From Isoetes taiwanensis (taxonomy: Eukaryota > Streptophyta > Lycopodiopsida > Isoetales > Isoetaceae), in contig JAJEKV010000035.1 in NCBI GenBank assembly GCA_021234155.1, positions 434,001 to 498,000 on the forward strand: a stretch of 64,000 nt of DNA, given 5' to 3'. Both the position numbers and the translations under genes were made by a program. Under the pieces are notes generated by a model. It ran no database searches. It had not been told where the DNA came from and saw nothing but the letters and a program-made list of their open reading frames with translations. Shown here in pieces: positions 34,469 through 49,389 of the stretch (positions are counted from its first letter, which is position 1; every line of letters starts with the position of its first letter).

Positions 34469-36650
34469 TCTTATATTATAAAGTTATAGCGTAAGTATGT
34501 CATGAAGCAAACCCTAATTTGTATGGCTTAGATCATTTGATTGCATTCATAGGCCGTGATTTATTGCACAACTTCCCACCACTGCGATTGGCCATGCTTT
34601 GATCTTTTAAGAGGAAAGGGTAAAGGAAAAGGGAGGAGGAAAGGGGAAAACTGAAGGGCAAAAAGACATGGACAAAAGGGAAAGAGGGAAAGGAGAAAAG
34701 GGCAGGGGAAAAGGGAAAGAGAAAGAAAAAAAAAGAAAGGGAGAAAGGAAAAAAAAAAAGGACAAAAGAAAAGGGAAAGAGGGGAAATGGAAGGGAAAAG
34801 TGAAAAAGAAAAAGGGAAGGGTGGAAAAGGGCATGGGAAAAGAGAAAGGAAAAAGGCCTTTCTTGGGAATGGAAAAAGAGGTATGGGAAAAGGGAAAGGG
34901 TAAGGGGGAAGGGGAAAAAAGAAGGGAAAAGGACAAAGAGGAGAAGGAAAAGAGAAAAGGGAAGGAAGAAGGGAAGAGCGAAAAAAGAAAAAGGAGGGGG
35001 AAAGGGAAGAGGAAAAAAAGAAGGAAGAGGAAAAGGGTATTGAAAGGGAAAAAGGAAAAGCATGGGAAAAAGAAAGGAAAAAAGTAACATATGAGGAAAC
35101 CGAAAAGGGCAAGGGAAGAGGGAAAGGGAAAAAGGGGAAGAGGAAAAAGGTGAGGAAAGGGGAAAACGAAACACGAAAAAAAAAGGGGAAGAGGAAAATG
35201 ATGGGGAAATGGGAAAGTAAAAAGGAAATGGGAATGGGATAAAGGAAAGAGAAAGGGAAAAGAAAAAGATAGGAAAGGGGAAAAGGGCACATGGAAGGGA
35301 AAGAAAAAAAAAAGGAGGAACGAGAAAAAAACAGTTGAAAAGGAAAGGGGAAAAGGCATGGGAAAAGAGAAAAGGGAAAGGGTAAGGAAAAGGAAAGCGG
35401 AATCGAAAAGGAAATGAGAGGATAAAAGGAAAGAAAAAAAAAGGAAGGGGAAGAGGAAAAAGGAGGAAAAGGGAAGGAAAATGGAGATGCCTCCAAAAGG
35501 GGAAGTAGGAAAGGGTGGGGGAAAAGAAAGGCATGGGAAAAGGAAAAAGGGGAAAGGAAAAAGAGAAGGAAAGGGAGAATGTGAAGGGCAAAAAAAACAG
35601 AGGAAAGGAAAAAAAAAAAAAGAGAATGCAAAAAGGGAAGAAAAAAGGCATGGGAAAAAGGGAAAAGGGAAAAGGAAAAAGGGAAGGAATAAATGGCCTG
35701 GGAAAGGGAGTAGAAAACGAAAGGTAAAAATGAAGGAAAAAATGGCACCATCAAAAGGGGAAGAGGGAAAGGGTGGGAAAAAGAGGAAAAGGGAAGGGAA
35801 AAAGGGGAACTGAAATGGAATAGAAAAAATGAAAAAAAAAAAGGGGAGGGGGGAAAGTGGAAAAAGAACCCGAAAAAAAAGCGTGAAAGAGAGGAAAATG
35901 GGAAGAGGGATAGGGGAAAAGGGAGGGGGGAAAGGGCACGAGAAAAGGGGAAGAGGAAAGGGTGAACAAAGAGTAAAAGGGAAGCGAAAAGAGCATGCAA
36001 ATGGAAGGGAAAAAAGGCATGGAAAAAAGGGGACGAGGGAAAGAAAGAGCAAGAAAATTAGAAAAGAGAAGGAAAGAATGTCATGGGAAAAGGGAAAGGG
36101 AAAAGAAAAAATAGAGAGAGGGGAAAAGGGGAAGGAAAGGGTGGGGAAAGGAGGAAAATGGAAGGGAAAAAAGGGAACGAAAAAAAGGTGGGGAAAAGAG
36201 GAATAGCGAAATGGGAAAAGAGAAGGGGAAAAGGCACAAAAAAAGGGCGAAAGAAAGGGGAAAAAAGAAGCCAAGAAGAGCATGGAAAAAGGGAAAAAGA
36301 AAAGAAAAAGAGAGAAAGGGTGGGGAAAAGAGGAAAAAAAAAGGAAAGAATCCACCAGGAAAAGGTTTGGGACGAAGGAAAAGGGGGAAACAAGGATGTG
36401 AAAAAAAAAAGAAGAAAAGAAAGAAAGAAAGAAAGGAAGCATGCAAGGAAAATGAAAAAAAAAAAGGAAAAGGAAAAAGGGAAGTGTGAAAACGAGGAAA
36501 AGGAAAAAGAAAAGAGTAAAAGCGGTGTAAAGAATGGTATCGAATGTGTTAACAATGGAGTACTTTCGGGTTATTCTCTCATTGCTATTGTGTATCATTT
36601 ATAGGGTCTCAGTCAACTTATGCCCAGCAACGCTGGGCACCGTTACTAGT
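34469..36650 (+). mobile_element. Helitron-like element with polypurine interior (first)
   Basis: It begins TCTTATATTATAAAGTTATA after an A and ends with hairpin GCCCAGCAACGCTGGGC (36,622-36,638), then ACCGTTA and CTAGT. About 140 bases at the left and 110 at the right are normal sequence shared with the next two elements. The left block includes CCCACCACTGCGATTGGCCA. Everything between is a near-pure purine tract. No Rep/helicase is present, so it is non-autonomous. The next element starts at its last base. Confidence 0.85.
34610..36520 (+). repeat. Kilobase polypurine tract, degenerate about 60-bp minisatellite
   Basis: Plus strand is almost only A and G for about 1.9 kb. Pyrimidines appear mainly in a recurring GGCATGGGAAAA or GGCACG word and in AGGGTGRGGAAA. 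These words suggest a degenerate unit near 60 bases: GGCATGGGAAAAGGGG, AAGAGGGAAAGGGTG, GGAAAAGGGAAGGGAAAAA. Long minus-strand open frames here exist only because a pyrimidine strand can make no stop codon. Confidence 0.85.
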
Positions 36651-38489
36651 CTTTTATTATAAAGTTTTATCGTAAGTGTTGGACCACGCCCTAATTTAGA
36701 TGGCTCAGATTATCAGATTGGATCCGAAGACCAAGATTTATCGCATGACTTCTCACCACTGTGATTGGTTATCGCTTTGATCTCTTAAGAGGAAAAAGAA
36801 AAGGAAAAGGGAGGACGAAAGGGGAAAATGAAGGGTGAAAAGGTACGAGGAAAAGGGGAAGAGGGAAAGGGGAAAAGGGAAAGGAAAATGGGAAAAAGGG
36901 GAAGAGGAAAAGGATGAGGAAAGGAAAAAATAGCATGAAGGTAAAAGAAAAGGTGGAGGTAGGAAAAGGAAGGGAAAAAGGGCAACGCAAAAAGGGGAAG
37001 AGGGAAAGAGTAGGAAAAGGGAAGGGAAAAAGGGAAAGAGACAAAAAAAAAGGCATGGGAAAATAAAAAGGGAAAGGAAAAATGAAAAAGGAGGCGGAAA
37101 GGGAAAAATGGAAGGGAAAAAGGGTACGAGGAAACGGGAGAGGAAAATAGAAAAGAGAAGAGAGGAAGGGCACGGAAAAAATTTGAAGAGGAAAAGGGTG
37201 AGGAAAAGGAAAATAGAAAGGGAAAAAGAGCATAGGAAAGGGAAAAGGAAAAAGAAAAAAGGGGATAGGCAAATTGGCAAAGGGAAAAGAGGAAGAGGAT
37301 GGGAAAGGAGGAAAAACAGCACGTGAAAAAGGTGAGGAAAAATGAATGGAAAAAGGTATGAGAAAATAAAAATGGAAAGAGAAATAGAAAAGGAAGGGGA
37401 AAGGAAAGGGCAAAAGGGCACATGGAAAAAGAGAAAGGATGAAAAAGGAAGGCAAATGAAAAAGGAAAAGGGAGGCAAAATGGGGGAGTGCAGGGGGGTG
37501 GGAGGGAAGGGAAAGGAAAAAAGGCGGGAAGAAAAGGGAGAGGAAAATGGGACAGAATAAGAGGGAAAGGACATGGGAAAATGGAAGAGGCAAAGTGTGA
37601 GGAAATGGAAAGAAAGCAAGGGAAAAAGAGCATGAAAAATGGGGAAAAAAAAAGAAAGAAAAAGGGGAATAGGGAAAGGGAAAAATGAAAAAGGGGAAGA
37701 GGGTGAAGAAAGGAGGAAAAGGGGCACGTAAAAAAGGTGCGAAAAAAGGAACGGAAAAAGGCATGGGAAAAGGAAAAGGGAAAGGGAAAGAGAAAAAGAA
37801 GGGGGAAGGGAAAGAGGAAAAGGCACGGGAAAAAGGGAAAAGGGCGGTGAAATGATGAAAAAGGAAGGAAAAAGAAAAGAGAGATGGAAAGGGGGGAAGG
37901 GAAAGGAAAAGGGTACAAGAAAAAAGGGGGGAGAGAGGAATGAGAGAACGGAGGGCATGGGATAAAGAGGAAGGGAAAGGAAGAAAAAGGGGCACATGAA
38001 AAGGCGGGGGAAAAGAAAAAAAAAAGGGCATGGGAAAAGGGAAAGGAAAGAGAAAAAGGAAAAGGAAAGGGAAAAGGGAAAAAGGGCACGGAAAATTAGG
38101 AAGAAAGGGGAAAGACCTGAAAGGGAAGGAAAAGTCCATCGAAAAGGGAAAGGAAAAAGGAAAAGAGAAGGGAATGGAAGGGGAGGGAGAAAGGGGTCAA
38201 AAAATGAAAAAAGGGAGACGGGAAAAATAAGATGTGTAGGGAAAATAGGAAAAAGGGAAAAGAAAAAAAGAAAATGCGTAAGAGAATGATGAAAAAAAGG
38301 AAATGCGGGATAGAGCAAAAGACAAAGGAAAGGGGAAGGGTGTCGAATATATAAAAACCTATTATAGCCCAGCAATGCTGGACTTGGTTTCTATTATATT
38401 AGATTTATGAAAAGGATTTTGAGATGACCAGGTTTTCATCCACACAAGTTCCCAACTTATCCCCAGCAATGCTGGCCACCATTACTAGT
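36650..38489 (+). mobile_element. Helitron-like element with polypurine interior (second)
   Basis: It abuts the first element, sharing one T: CTAGTCTTTTATTATAAAG. The 5' region includes GTTGGACCACGCCCTAAT and CACTGTGATTGGTTATCGC. The 3' end (38,461-38,489) has CCCAGCAATGCTGG then CTAGT, followed by T as expected. An earlier hairpin (GCCCAGCAATGCTGG, about 38,367-38,381) followed by degraded ends suggests a small extra element, or an old 3' end later extended to the new one. Confidence 0.8.
36785..38345 (+). repeat. Polypurine tract of the second element
   Basis: About 1.56 kb of nearly pure A/G on the plus strand, built from the same GGCATGGGAAAA and GGGGAAGAGGAAAAGG words as the first tract. 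Confidence 0.85.
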
Positions 38490-38514
38490 TCTATGTAATG
38501 TTATTTTCTACAAC

Positions 38515-39785
38515 TTAATTGTCACTTACTGTTTTATGAAACTGATGTTGAGCCATGTTGCCTTTTTTATGTAACTTTGTACTCAAAATGGCCATACCGA
38601 GTACGAAAATCTGTTTTCCACTCATCACCCTCCCGGATAAGATTATAGGCACCTGGCGATCAATCTTTGTAAAATAACGCGCACCTTTGAGTCGGCTCCA
38701 ACAACTCGAAAACAGAGAAAGTGGATCATTTGCCTTTGCGATCTTATTGAGGCCACGATAGTCAACGATAAGACGCGGCGAATCATGCCTCTTTTTGTGA
38801 AAGAAGATAGGCACTCCAGGGACCGGAATGTCGAATGAAACGGTGGCTAGATTCTCTTCAATATAATCCATGAAACCTTCAACTCAGCGGATATCGAGAC
38901 CATATGGCGGCATTGTCTGGGTTGAAATCAAGCCAGGACAATCATATGGACGATGCTCCGAGCTTGCTTTGGCCTTGACTTTGTCAAAAACATCGAGAAG
39001 TCGCCATATTTATCTCGGGAGCATCGGGAGACTTCACCGGTGCCGAACTAGCCGACGGGTGAACCCGATTGCAAATACTGAACTTGGATCTTGCCTTCCA
39101 GATTTAACAAACTCGCGAAGAGAAATTTTCAAGAAACGAAACTGAGGGCATGAAGAAACCCTACGTAGGCAAGGTGGGCGTAAACATGAGCAGGAGCAGA
39201 GCAAGAGCAATCAGGAATGTGAACCGGAGCAAGGATCGAGCAAGAATTGGAGCGGAGTGTGCTGTGAACTGAATCGAGGCAGGAGCCGACATCATCGGTG
39301 AATATGGTCGAACCGGGCATGAAACGGAGCAGAGAGGCAAGAGTCAAATCAGAACATGGAGCAGAAACATGAACAACAAGGACGGAATCAGAGCCTAATG
39401 AGCATCGAATGAATCAAGTCGATGTTGATGCAGAGACTGAATTGCGTGATGAATCAAACTAGAGCTCGACCAACAAATCAAAATGATCTAGTATGCCAAT
39501 CAACTGGGTTTATATAGCTCGGAAGTTGCGCGCACCCAAGACTATTGGCGACGTGGGCTAAATGGCGAGATTGAAGGAAATACTACAAGAAACCCCTAAC
39601 AAAATTAAAAAGGCGCAGACATTCGCGGACTGACCCGAGGAGATCTCTCGTCCATCGATCACTTTGACAGAACCGGGATGCTCAACCATGCTTCTAGGGA
39701 TGGCGTGCTTACTGGCGAATGCACTATCCATAAAGCAAACACGAGTCTGCGGGCTAGATACAAGGAAGCACAAGAGAAAATACAT
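38515..39785 (-). pseudogene. Ty3/gypsy pol remnant (protease and reverse transcriptase)
   Basis: On the minus strand, 39,785-39,558 holds a retropepsin-like piece (FASKHAIPRSMV ... VKVIDGREISSG). The region near 38,990-38,880 reads DKVKAKASSEHRPYDC, the segment that precedes gypsy reverse transcriptase. 38,871-38,515 gives GVPIFFHKKRHDSPRLIVDY, RGLNKI and [11 protein letters not shown], the reverse transcriptase N-terminus. Sequence between is frame-shifted and shortened. The fragment is cut off close to the edge of the second polypurine element, and LTRs are not seen. Confidence 0.75.
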
Positions 39786-40466
39786 ATATAAACTAGAATC
39801 ATTGTACTAACAAGAATAATATGTACAATGGTTGGGCAAAGCAAGAATTCATGAACAAGAAGGCTCGAGATCACCAACAAAGTCTAGAGCTAGAACAAGA
39901 CAAGAAGAACAAGCTACACGAGAAGGCCATAACTGGCGTTAAAGCAGAATGGTTCTGCCATCCTCAAATGTCTCCACATATAATGCCATATTGCATAAAC
40001 TCACTAAGTGGATGGTCACCACCTAGAATAGGTGAATGTGCGCCACTTGGCGGGCATGAGGGACGCCACTTAGGAAGGTGCATGAATGGTCCTTCACGTA
40101 CATAGAGAAGACATTTGGCATAACTCTATGATCTTGGCAACAATGCACTTGAAAGAGCCGATGACTTGCAACCAACATCTCGGGGTTCAAAACCCATCTT
40201 CAACATATTACTTTTTGCCCATGTGTGACAAACCATCTTCGTGATATACCCGTATGGTCGCCACACTATCCCTCCAAACGATGATGGCTTCCCCTCAATG
40301 ATGATTGAGAGGCATAGTATTCTTCCCCCAGTATCAAACACCCAATCACGATCATGAGTTGAATCAATATGAAGATCTTTGTCTAGCATGAGATCTAGAC
40401 AAACACAAGGCTCCCAAAAATAAGCTATTAAAAGTTCTTCACAACAATTTTTTTAGAAAACTACTA
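39786..40466. other. Probable upstream part of the gypsy remnant
   Basis: No domain is recognisable; gag would be expected here on the minus strand. An 87-codon minus frame (40,126-40,389) is unassigned. Confidence 0.35.
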
Positions 40467-43285
<2,819 letters not shown>

Positions 43286-43379
43286 ATTAAACTAATGTTA
43301 CTAAGTGAGTTAATGTGTTGAATAACCACAACTAGTTATATGGCACGGTTCTTGCTTGTGGTTTATTATTCGATTTTGT

Positions 43380-43760
43380 TATCATGGTTCACCCCCGCTG
43401 AGAAGGCTGATTAGGGGCATAAACATTAACAATCCCCCACTCTTGCCCTCCCTCCAACCACTTAATTATTGCCCACCGACCAAACCTGTCTGCTGCAGAG
43501 TATGTGACCTGCCATCCATCCTCCAAGCAATAAGAGTACCCCCACTAGTCCGCCCAGAAGAAGAAGCAATAGAGACAAACTGCCTACCAACCATATTCAT
43601 GAGCCTGGACATATCACCCCTGTGACACTTATGCTCCTGAATGCAAACAATATCAGGACGCAACTACCGAAGTGCCAAAGAAACACGGGCCCTCTTACTA
43701 CTAGAGGACCGCACCCCCCGCACATTCCAATTGAGGTTCGACCTATTCATTCAGGAGGAG
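43380..43760 (-). pseudogene. LINE endonuclease domain fragment
   Basis: On the minus strand LNWNVRGVRSSSSKRARV leads into RPDIVCIQEHKC and SSSGRTSGGTLIAWRMDG, the N-terminus of the apurinic endonuclease-like domain of L1-type ORF2. A TAG interrupts between the first two pieces. The rest of ORF2 is missing. Confidence 0.75.
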
Positions 43761-44275
43761 AAGTGTCCAGCCCCACATGCCTACCCACCGGGCCATCAAC
43801 CCACTCCCACGAGTCATCATCTAGAGCCGAGGATTAATCACAAAGAATGTGACCCACGTACCGCTTCCACGTGACATTCCACTTCCAGCACGTGTTGGAA
43901 GTCCCCCAGGCACCTCCATAGTCTCTACCTCCAACCGGGCTGCTCCAGCCACCTCATGCTTAGCACATACTGCTACCGGGACATCCCGGCGGGGATCATC
44001 AACCCTCCCACAGCCACGCCCCTCGGACCTAGCCACAACCAAATCATCCGAGCCCTCCCCCGAGCCACCACGCCCCTAGCCCGCCATCCAATGGGCGGCT
44101 AGGGCAAACAAGCTCGCAAGCCCGCCTGGGCCCCACACCACCTCTCCCAACCACACCCCCTCGTGCAACTCCACTCACTGCACCACGGAGTTCTCTGCCT
44201 GTTGCCTCAGGAACAGAGGAATCCCGGGTCCCTGCATAAGCACCCGCAACCCCTACCACATCACAAGCACCATGT
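43761..44275 (-). other. GC-rich sequence upstream of the LINE endonuclease
   Basis: This is much richer in G and C than its surroundings. Read on the minus strand it precedes ORF2, and could be the ORF1/linker region of the same LINE. Short open frames give low-complexity Gly/Arg/Val-rich peptides with no recognisable domain. Confidence 0.35.
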
Positions 44276-44277
44276 GG

Positions 44278-44810
44278 GAAAGATCCAAACTTGGTATTAT
44301 TGTTATGAAGGCTTTAACAAGTTAAATTCTGGCATTGCTTAAAGACCATTGTCATTTTTCTAGAGACTTTAGACTAAGTTAGGCTTCATTTTGTTTGAGA
44401 CCAGGTGACTTTTTCATAAACATAATATGGATTTCACTTCGTAGTTCAAACATTAGAGAATTTCTTGCATGGAAATGGCCAGTTCTGGCGTTGCGATTTC
44501 TGGAAACTACAATTGCTTGTAAGGCCTGGTCTAAGACCTAGTTTCTGAGTGTGTATAATTCAATGTAGACCCTATGTCTTCGAGTGAGAAAGATCCAAAC
44601 TTGGCATTATTGTTATGGAGGCTTTAACAAGTTACTCTGGCTTTGCTTAAAGACCATTGTCGTTTTTCTAAAGACTTTAGACTAAGTTAGGCTTCATTTT
44701 GTTTGCTACCAAGTGACCTTTTCATAAGCATAATAAGGATTTCACTTTGTAGTTCAAAACATTGGACAATTTCTTGCATGGAAACTGGCTAGTTGTGATT
44801 GCGTGGTGTA
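44278..44810. repeat. Tandem duplication, period about 310 bp
   Basis: About 220 bases starting GAAAGATCCAAACTTGG occur at 44,278 and 44,588 with about 8-10% difference by eye. No coding is seen. Confidence 0.8.
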
Positions 44811-47004
44811 AAAATCCGTGGGATTAAGAAATGAAGCCTTCAATTCAATGCAAATGGAATGCAGTTAAACACAGATTTGATGCATGTAAAATTCTGTCAT
44901 GAAGCATTAATGAAGGAAAAAAAGATGCCCCGTGGTTGATTGAAGGATTTGAATTGAACTGAAGTGTTTATGTTTCTTGTCTTTTCATATACCAGGATGT
45001 GTGGACAACAACCCCAAGTATGGCATTTGTTGTTCAGAGCATTCTAGATTCAACCCAATCTTAGTCAGCATACTCTTCTTTGGTTCAGTTCTTTGGAAGG
45101 ACCATATAAGTACAGTTTCGTTATTTCTAGATAAAACTTGAAGTCGCGGACCATTTTTTGAATCCTGCATTCATATAACATTTCAACAAATTAGTTGCCT
45201 TCCCCAATGAGTGTTGAATATGTTTCAGCGACAAGCATAGGAATCTTGACAACGTTGGAAAGCTTCTTCTTGTTTGATGGAGCCCAGGCAAAGTCAATTG
45301 ACTCTACATCAATACGGTTAATGTCAGATGTTGGCCTCCATCTCTTTCTGCAGCAGCAATTAATATTGTTAGCAAGATATACTTGGTTCCTTACAGGGCT
45401 AAGGGAAGAAGAAAGCATTGTTTCATTATATATGGACTTCTTCTAAGTCCATATATATCTCAAATTGCTCAAAAGTGTGTAGAATAGAGGGTATTTGGTA
45501 CAAAGTAAGTCCCTTCAGATCTGAAATTACCACGGCAACTAGAAAAAATGGTGTACTTATGTAGAATAAAATCATGTAGAACTACATTAAGACAGTACAA
45601 ATATACATAAATAATTAATTTTGAAAGGTTCGCATATAGAAATTAACATTCAAATAGGGTGTTTCCCAGTTTGACAAGTTGTATTTAAATATTACATTCT
45701 GCTCTAAGATTAAATGCAACCAAATGTAATTGATAAACCAGTAGAACACATAAACTTTAGATTAAAAGTTCATTGACTTTATAAGCTAAAATCAAAATAA
45801 AATGAGGGCCCTTAACTGCCCCCAATTTAGTTGGCTTATATAAGCATTTGGCCACACCCGTATGAAAAAAGTATATTAAATTGGCAAATGGACGCGGAAA
45901 TATAGGTCTAACCTGCAATTCCCAGGTTAGTATAAGGTAAATAGGGCGACCGCCCAATTTTAGTCCCCTCACTTTCATCGTCCAAGTTATAGAAACACTA
46001 AGCTCCAAGTGGACTATTAACACCTGAAGCGTGAAGCGTGAGACTATAACACCTAAAGCCTGAGGGCATGCTGGGACATATCACAATGGTTTGACAAATA
46101 TAATATTGAGACATTATTTGAGGATGGCATGGCAGCATAAATTGCATCATTGTAGCCATATAAAATGTATCATGAACCCACTGTAGCAAATTAAGTAAAG
46201 AAAGCATACACTCGCAGGCTTACAATGAATACTGAGAATTCGGCAGAATACGGCATTTAGAATCCTGTGAATCCCAACCAGGGATTAGACGTGAGAATCT
46301 TGGTTATCTCAGCAAAATCCAGGCATGAGAATGTTTTGCAAATATGAGCCTGCCTGGTTATCTCAGCAAATCCGGATTCTGAGTAAACTCGCTGCTATAG
46401 TGGGTCTGGCAGGCATCGATCTCATTAACGATAGTAGCATGGTATTCATATCAATATTACTTGTTATGATGTAAATATGTTTAAATAGTTATATTATTGG
46501 ATAGGCCACATCGGTGATATGCTAAAAACAGCCGGATGGATAAAAACATAACAGACTGTACATTGAATTTATGACGTGGGACTGTATGCCAGAAACTGGA
46601 CCTGTGTTGTTGCCGACCTGTGCAAAAACGAATAATAAAGGAGGGAACTGTAAGTCGAAGCAAAACCGGCCGATTTGTGCTGCACCTTGACTGTAAGCAT
46701 GAAATTCAATAAATCTTAGACGCTGGCTGCCAATTGCAGTATTTAACTAGTTGCTAGGCATATCCAAGCTTCAATTCAGTGCAAACTCTTAACAGTAAAG
46801 CTCTGGGTTTTCTAGTCGGTATGTCTTGCTCTAAACGGATTCTGTAGAAGCGGTAGATTTGATTCTAGTTCATAGCAAAAGCTTGGTTGTTGTAAACAGA
46901 AGATTTAGCAGAAGATTTAGCCAGACGCTGAAGCTTGATTGTGCAGCAGAACGTGAAATTTGACTGGGCAATCATCCAATCCAAGTCCAGCGATATAAGA
47001 ATAG
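44811..47004. other. Spacer with possible exon scraps
   Basis: Minus-strand frames at 45,418-45,191 and 45,170-44,985 look coding-like (FAWAPSNKKKLSNVVKIPM) but I do not recognise them. A palindromic GGGCGACCGCCC word lies at 45,947-45,958. Otherwise it is AT-rich and empty. Confidence 0.35.
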
Positions 47005-48121
47005 AATAGAATAGAATATGATTTTATCGTCCATGGAGACCAACTGGCCTATGGGACCCAAGTACAAAGAGAGAGCAAAGAAAGCGACATTACTACCGTG
47101 ATTAAAACCCCGCCACCAAGGGTTTTCGGGGGAAAAACCTTAGTAGCAATAAGGATGCTGACATACTGCACAGTTATATACATAATCACAAGCACAGCTG
47201 AGGTTAATGTCGGACAGGGGGGCATAACTGAGTCCGCATATCCATTACCTCCCGGAGGTACGATCCCAACAAGCCTACAGAGGCCGTGCTCAATAGCTCA
47301 TGCAAGGCCTGATGGGGCACAACTAACCGAGCATACCGAGCCCGGATATGCTCAGTGACACGGACAGGCCCGGAGGGCGTGACTTTCATCCTCAATGGCG
47401 GCTCGTTGACAAAGATGCACAGACTGGTCCTCACGCGGCTCCCGAATCCATCTCCCCGCCTCACGCGGAGGTGGTGTGCACTGTCGCGAATGGAAGCAAT
47501 CACCCCCGCTTTTCATGGGTAGATGGGTGTGCAGATAGTGGTGTGGGCCCCTTGTGAGCATGGGATTAACCTTGTCGATAATTTGCCACCTTGACATGTG
47601 ACGGGCCTCTGCATCCCAAAGCTTGGCCATGAAGCAAGCATCCGGGTATTGCTTCAAGGCAGCGTTCCTTTCGGTGTATGCACCGGTCCACATCCGGTGT
47701 GCCTGCACATTCCATAGCGAGAACCACCGGGCTTGCTTGTTTTTTCAACAGGCTTTTGAGTCGCCGGGGCCCATCGCCATCGCCAAAGCAAGGTTGGCAG
47801 CCGGGCTTCATCCATAGCCACCACCTTCCGGAAGTAAATAATGTGACGTTCGGTAAGCAGCCCTCTCAGTAATGGAAGGAAGCCTATCTCTTGGAGCAAG
47901 ATCTGATATGGGACCGTGGATTTCACTCCCAGTGCCCGGGCCAAGAAAGCCTTCTGTACCTGCTCTAGATCGTTCCAAGTGGTGAGGGATATCACTGGCC
48001 CCCACACTTCTGCCCCATAGAGGAGGACCGGTTCAACCAAGGCCCTGAACAAGTGTGCCTGGTGACCCCATGCATACAGCTCTGCCTTAGGGAATAGATA
48101 AGGAAAATGAAGTCTGCCCAA
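47005..48121 (-). mobile_element. LINE 3' half with pentanucleotide tail
   Basis: Minus strand, 5' to 3'. A reverse-transcriptase C-terminal region, FRALVEPVLLYGAEVWGP (about 48,050), is followed by FLPLLRGLLTERH, then a frame-shifted zinc-finger section (IEDESHALRACP, about 47,380). The 3' signature is next (GGTTTTTCCCCCGAAAACCC, GGGTCCCATAGGCCAGTTGG). The tail on the plus strand is AATAGAATAGAATA at about 47,005, that is (TTCTA)n. This is the most complete copy of the family in the window. Confidence 0.8.
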
Positions 48122-48129
48122 CTAATTGG

Positions 48130-48415
48130 AAGTTAAAATTGGGCGACCGCCCAATTTAGGCTCCACAAATTCAAGTATAAGCTCTGTTTCACAACGAATT
48201 TTAGACTGAACAAGTATAAAGTTTAAGCTCTGTTTGATCTTACTGGAACAAGGTCACACACAACTGACTTGAGAGTTTAAATTCGGCAATCGCCCAATTT
48301 AGCCTCAACAAATTCCAAACATAAGCTCTGCTTCATCATATTGGAAGACTTACTAAGCAAATTGAAGACATCAAACAAAGCCCATGCAGTTTAAATTGGG
48401 CGATCGCCCAATCTA
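48130..48415. repeat. Three palindrome-bearing repeat units
   Basis: The palindrome ATTGGGCGACCGCCCAAT occurs at about 48,137, with variants CGGCAATCGCCCAAT near 48,284 and ATTGGGCGATCGCCCAAT near 48,395; each has a shared flank such as CAAGTATAAGCTCTGTTTC. A fourth copy lies near 45,945. Units are about 110-145 bases apart. No coding. Confidence 0.7.
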
Positions 48416-48469
48416 AGCCAAAAAACCCCAACTCTTACATCAGAAGCAAAGAAAAATCAAACTCTTATA

Positions 48470-48545
48470 TAAAAGCAAGGCTACAGGGGAATCGAACCTC
48501 CAAGGCATGAGGCCCTGCTCCAGCCAAGCCCCATTTATAAATAAA
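48470..48545 (-). repeat. tRNA-derived SINE head
   Basis: On the minus strand an A box-like TGGCTGGAGCAGGG (48,526-48,513) is followed 14 bases later by a perfect B box GGTTCGATTCC (48,498-48,488). This is RNA polymerase III internal promoter architecture. There is no complementary acceptor stem, so it is better read as a SINE than a tRNA gene. The SINE body may run toward lower coordinates and include the palindrome at 48,395. Confidence 0.5.
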
Positions 48546-49389
48546 TAAAAACAATCAAAACATGCAAGAACAGAATGGAACCTAAGAAGAAAGAATAGGC
48601 ACAAGGATCCAGAATAGGGTAATGTGTAACATCTCAACTCTTGGATGTCCTTAAATCTACAGGCAGTAAGATTGAATCTGCAGGAGGAAGGGTTCGCTGC
48701 TCTAAATCAGCTGAATCGATGATCTGGAGGCTTGAATACATGGTCGGATCTTGTTATTCGATTGTACAATTCCGAATTTGTAGTTTTACTTTTGTAGCCA
48801 ATTTAACCACAAAAAAGGGCCTAAAAAACCATTTGCCAATCTTATGAAAGAAGGAACAAATAGAAAGAAGAGAGAAGGAACAAATAGAAAGAAGAGAACA
48901 TGTGAACTTCCTCCTCTACCATTTGGGAACAAGCTGGTCTTACAATAGGAGGCGTTCGTCGGAGAGATAAGCGTCCCGTCATCGCCCATAAGGTAAATGG
49001 TCGTGATAAAAAAGAAAAATAAAAAAGGGGATGAATAGAAAATGGACACGTATGTCTCTTTCAAATTTAAAATTTGAATGCAAACGTGACGTGACTTTAA
49101 TATTTCACGTCCGCTGACACATCCGTCAGTTTTTAAAATTCAAAATTTGTCCTACTGTCAAGTTCCCCCCTTTTCCACATTCGCCAATTTTTAAATTTCA
49201 AAATTTTTCCCACTTTCAAGTTCCCCTTTTTCCACAATTGCAAGGTTCTCAAGCTCTCTCAAGGTTTTGGGGCACAGAAGAGCATCTGATCACTTTGGAT
49301 CTAGCTGATATTATACAAGTAAGTCTATTTGGATGTTGTTGCAAGAATGTTTATTATAGAACTGTTGTGGCATGCATTGCTACACTGGT
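48546..49389. other. Spacer, nothing recognised
   Basis: 49,060-49,230 has repeated AATTTTTAAATTTCAAAATT-like words and TTCAAGTTCCCC. No gene. Confidence 0.45.
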
